Source of the DNA: Lateolabrax maculatus
Taxonomy: Eukaryota; Chordata; Actinopteri; Acropomatiformes; Lateolabracidae
Direction: 5' to 3'
Length of the DNA stretch: 64,000 nucleotides
Assembly (NCBI GenBank): GCA_031216445.1
Contig: CM062201.1
Coordinates: forward strand, 372,001-436,000
Positions 62,911 through 64,000 of the stretch are shown here, piece after piece (the stretch's first letter is position 1; each line of letters starts with the position of its first letter). The notes below the pieces were generated by a model. It searched no databases. It saw only the letters and a list, made by a program, of their open reading frames with translations, and was not told the origin of the DNA. A program made the position numbers and the translations under genes.

Positions 62911-64000
62911 CTCATTGGGCGCGCTAAACGTGGTAACCATGGAAACGACACAGCTACAAATATGACTAGTGTTAAGTGAGGAGGGTTAAATAAAATAACA
63001 TTAAGTTAGCATAGTCCTAACTTAACAGCCGAGCGTAAAATAAAATGATACATCCAGACTTGTTCTGATGTTCTGCCATGTGAATGCCCTCCTGCTCATG
63101 GAAACTCACAAACCGCCGGGATCAGTCTCTCATCGTGAGTGAGTACTCATAGATGACTGGCCTCAGAAAAAAAAATCAACTCCGACAGCGGGTGTGCGCG
63201 TGCACGTGACGAGCACGCCCGCGACCGCTACACTAAAGTTTCTCCTCAACTTTAACGTGACAAAAGTAAGACACGTTATGTCCATAATATAGTTCAGCTA
63301 GCTCAGAGCTATATAGCTCTGAGGCAGCGTTAGCTGACATTACAACACACATCATTACTAGCAAGCACGAAAAATATGGCGCTTACTTACAGAAAGAAAA
63401 TGGTCTAAACAAGGGTAAAATATTACTCACCAAATGAGTGTGCCAAGCACAAGAATGCTGAAAATAACCTTAACGAGTGCTGTTGCAGGGATTAGGTCCA
63501 GCTCCTCGTCCGTTGCGGGTGTGTTGTTGACATACCGTCAGGCGTAGAGAGGACGGAGTTGCGCATGCCCACAGGTCGGGAAAAAAAAAAAAAAAGCCGG
63601 CGAAGTTTTCAAATCGAAGCAAAAGTACTAATACCACTCCGTGAAACTACTCTTTTACAATACAGCTCCTGCAGTGAAAATTTCAATTAAGTAAAAAACA
63701 TATAACCACAAAAAGAAATACTTAAAATATTAAAATTAAAAGTAGCATACTACTGATTATTATTATATATCGCGTATGTATTATTACATATGCAGTGATG
63801 TAAAAAGTACAATATTTCCCTCTGAAATGTAGTGGAGTAAAAGTAGACAGTAATATGAAAAAAAAAGTAAAGTACTTAAAGTACTTTGTACTTAAGTGCA
63901 GTATTGAGTAAATGTACTTGTAAAAGCACAATTATCGAAAACATACTTTTTCTAAATTAATCCAGTTCAAGTAGACTGAGCTGGTGAGATTTTTCAACCA

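Larger units (their letters stand above)
56723..64000 (-). mobile_element. CACTA-like DNA transposon, copy F (cut by window end)
   Basis: Left terminus at 56723 with TACT at 56719-56722. Sequence runs to the window end through the promoter-like region and inverted repeat. The right terminus is expected about 106 bp beyond the window. Confidence 0.75.
57085..64000. repeat. Tandem array unit 7 (partial, cut by window end)
   Basis: This unit continues past the short-unit deletion point into the promoter-like region and inverted repeat, so it is of the full-length type. The window ends about 106 bp before the expected right end of the transposon. Two T/A changes near 57952 alter the poly-T run seen in other units. 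Confidence 0.96.

Noticed and set aside
1..64000. Assembly artefact as explanation for the array
   Set aside because: Possible but not preferred: units have private indels, different AT-tract lengths and a shared deletion subclass, which simple duplicated contigs would not show.

Overview
The window is a vertebrate, almost certainly teleost, genomic segment. It is AT-rich, carries spliced eukaryotic coding segments, a class I-like endogenous retrovirus (ERV), a non-LTR LINE of a type common in fish, and a short 'spTACTTAAGTA'-style repeat fragment typical of teleost non-autonomous DNA elements. I recognise no ordinary host gene, tRNA, rRNA or CRISPR. The species cannot be fixed from sequence alone.

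Layout: the whole window is one head-to-tail tandem array. Taking position 1 as phase zero, units start at 1, 11329, 22699, 34014, 45346, 51218 and 57085. Units 1-4 are full length (11328, 11370, 11315 and 11332 bp). Units 5 and 6 are short (5872 and 5867 bp) and share one internal deletion of about 5.5 kb. Unit 7 is a full-type unit cut by the window end. Units are nearly identical but each has private substitutions and short indels.

Each full unit is a nest of dead mobile elements, all read on the minus strand: (a) a 5' piece of ERV pol (about 7011-8065 in unit 1), (b) a DNA transposon of about 7.38 kb bounded by CACTGTAAA...TTTACAGTG and a 4-bp TACT direct repeat, inserted in the ERV reverse-transcriptase region, (c) the 3' remainder of pol (RT palm with YVDD, RNase H tail, integrase pieces) and a probable 3' LTR, then (d) a LINE ORF2 fragment abutting the next copy of (a). 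Because the transposon splits pol, one copy runs from the end of one unit into the next (for example 10969-18352). The LINE/pol joint is best read as the tandem-duplication breakpoint.

The transposon carries a broken spliced gene on the minus strand. It has four C2H2-type zinc fingers, a short stretch resembling the start of an EnSpm/CACTA (TNP2-like) transposase core, and then directly a 'SAMD3-like' protein of the kind found in many copies in fish genomes. Stops and frameshifts are shared by all seven copies, so what has been amplified is an already dead composite. The array therefore looks like a young megasatellite born from nested transposons, not a functional gene cluster. Its most notable aspects are the tandem architecture, the shared deletion in units 5-6, and variants shared by non-adjacent units (2 and 6) that point to unequal exchange or gene conversion.
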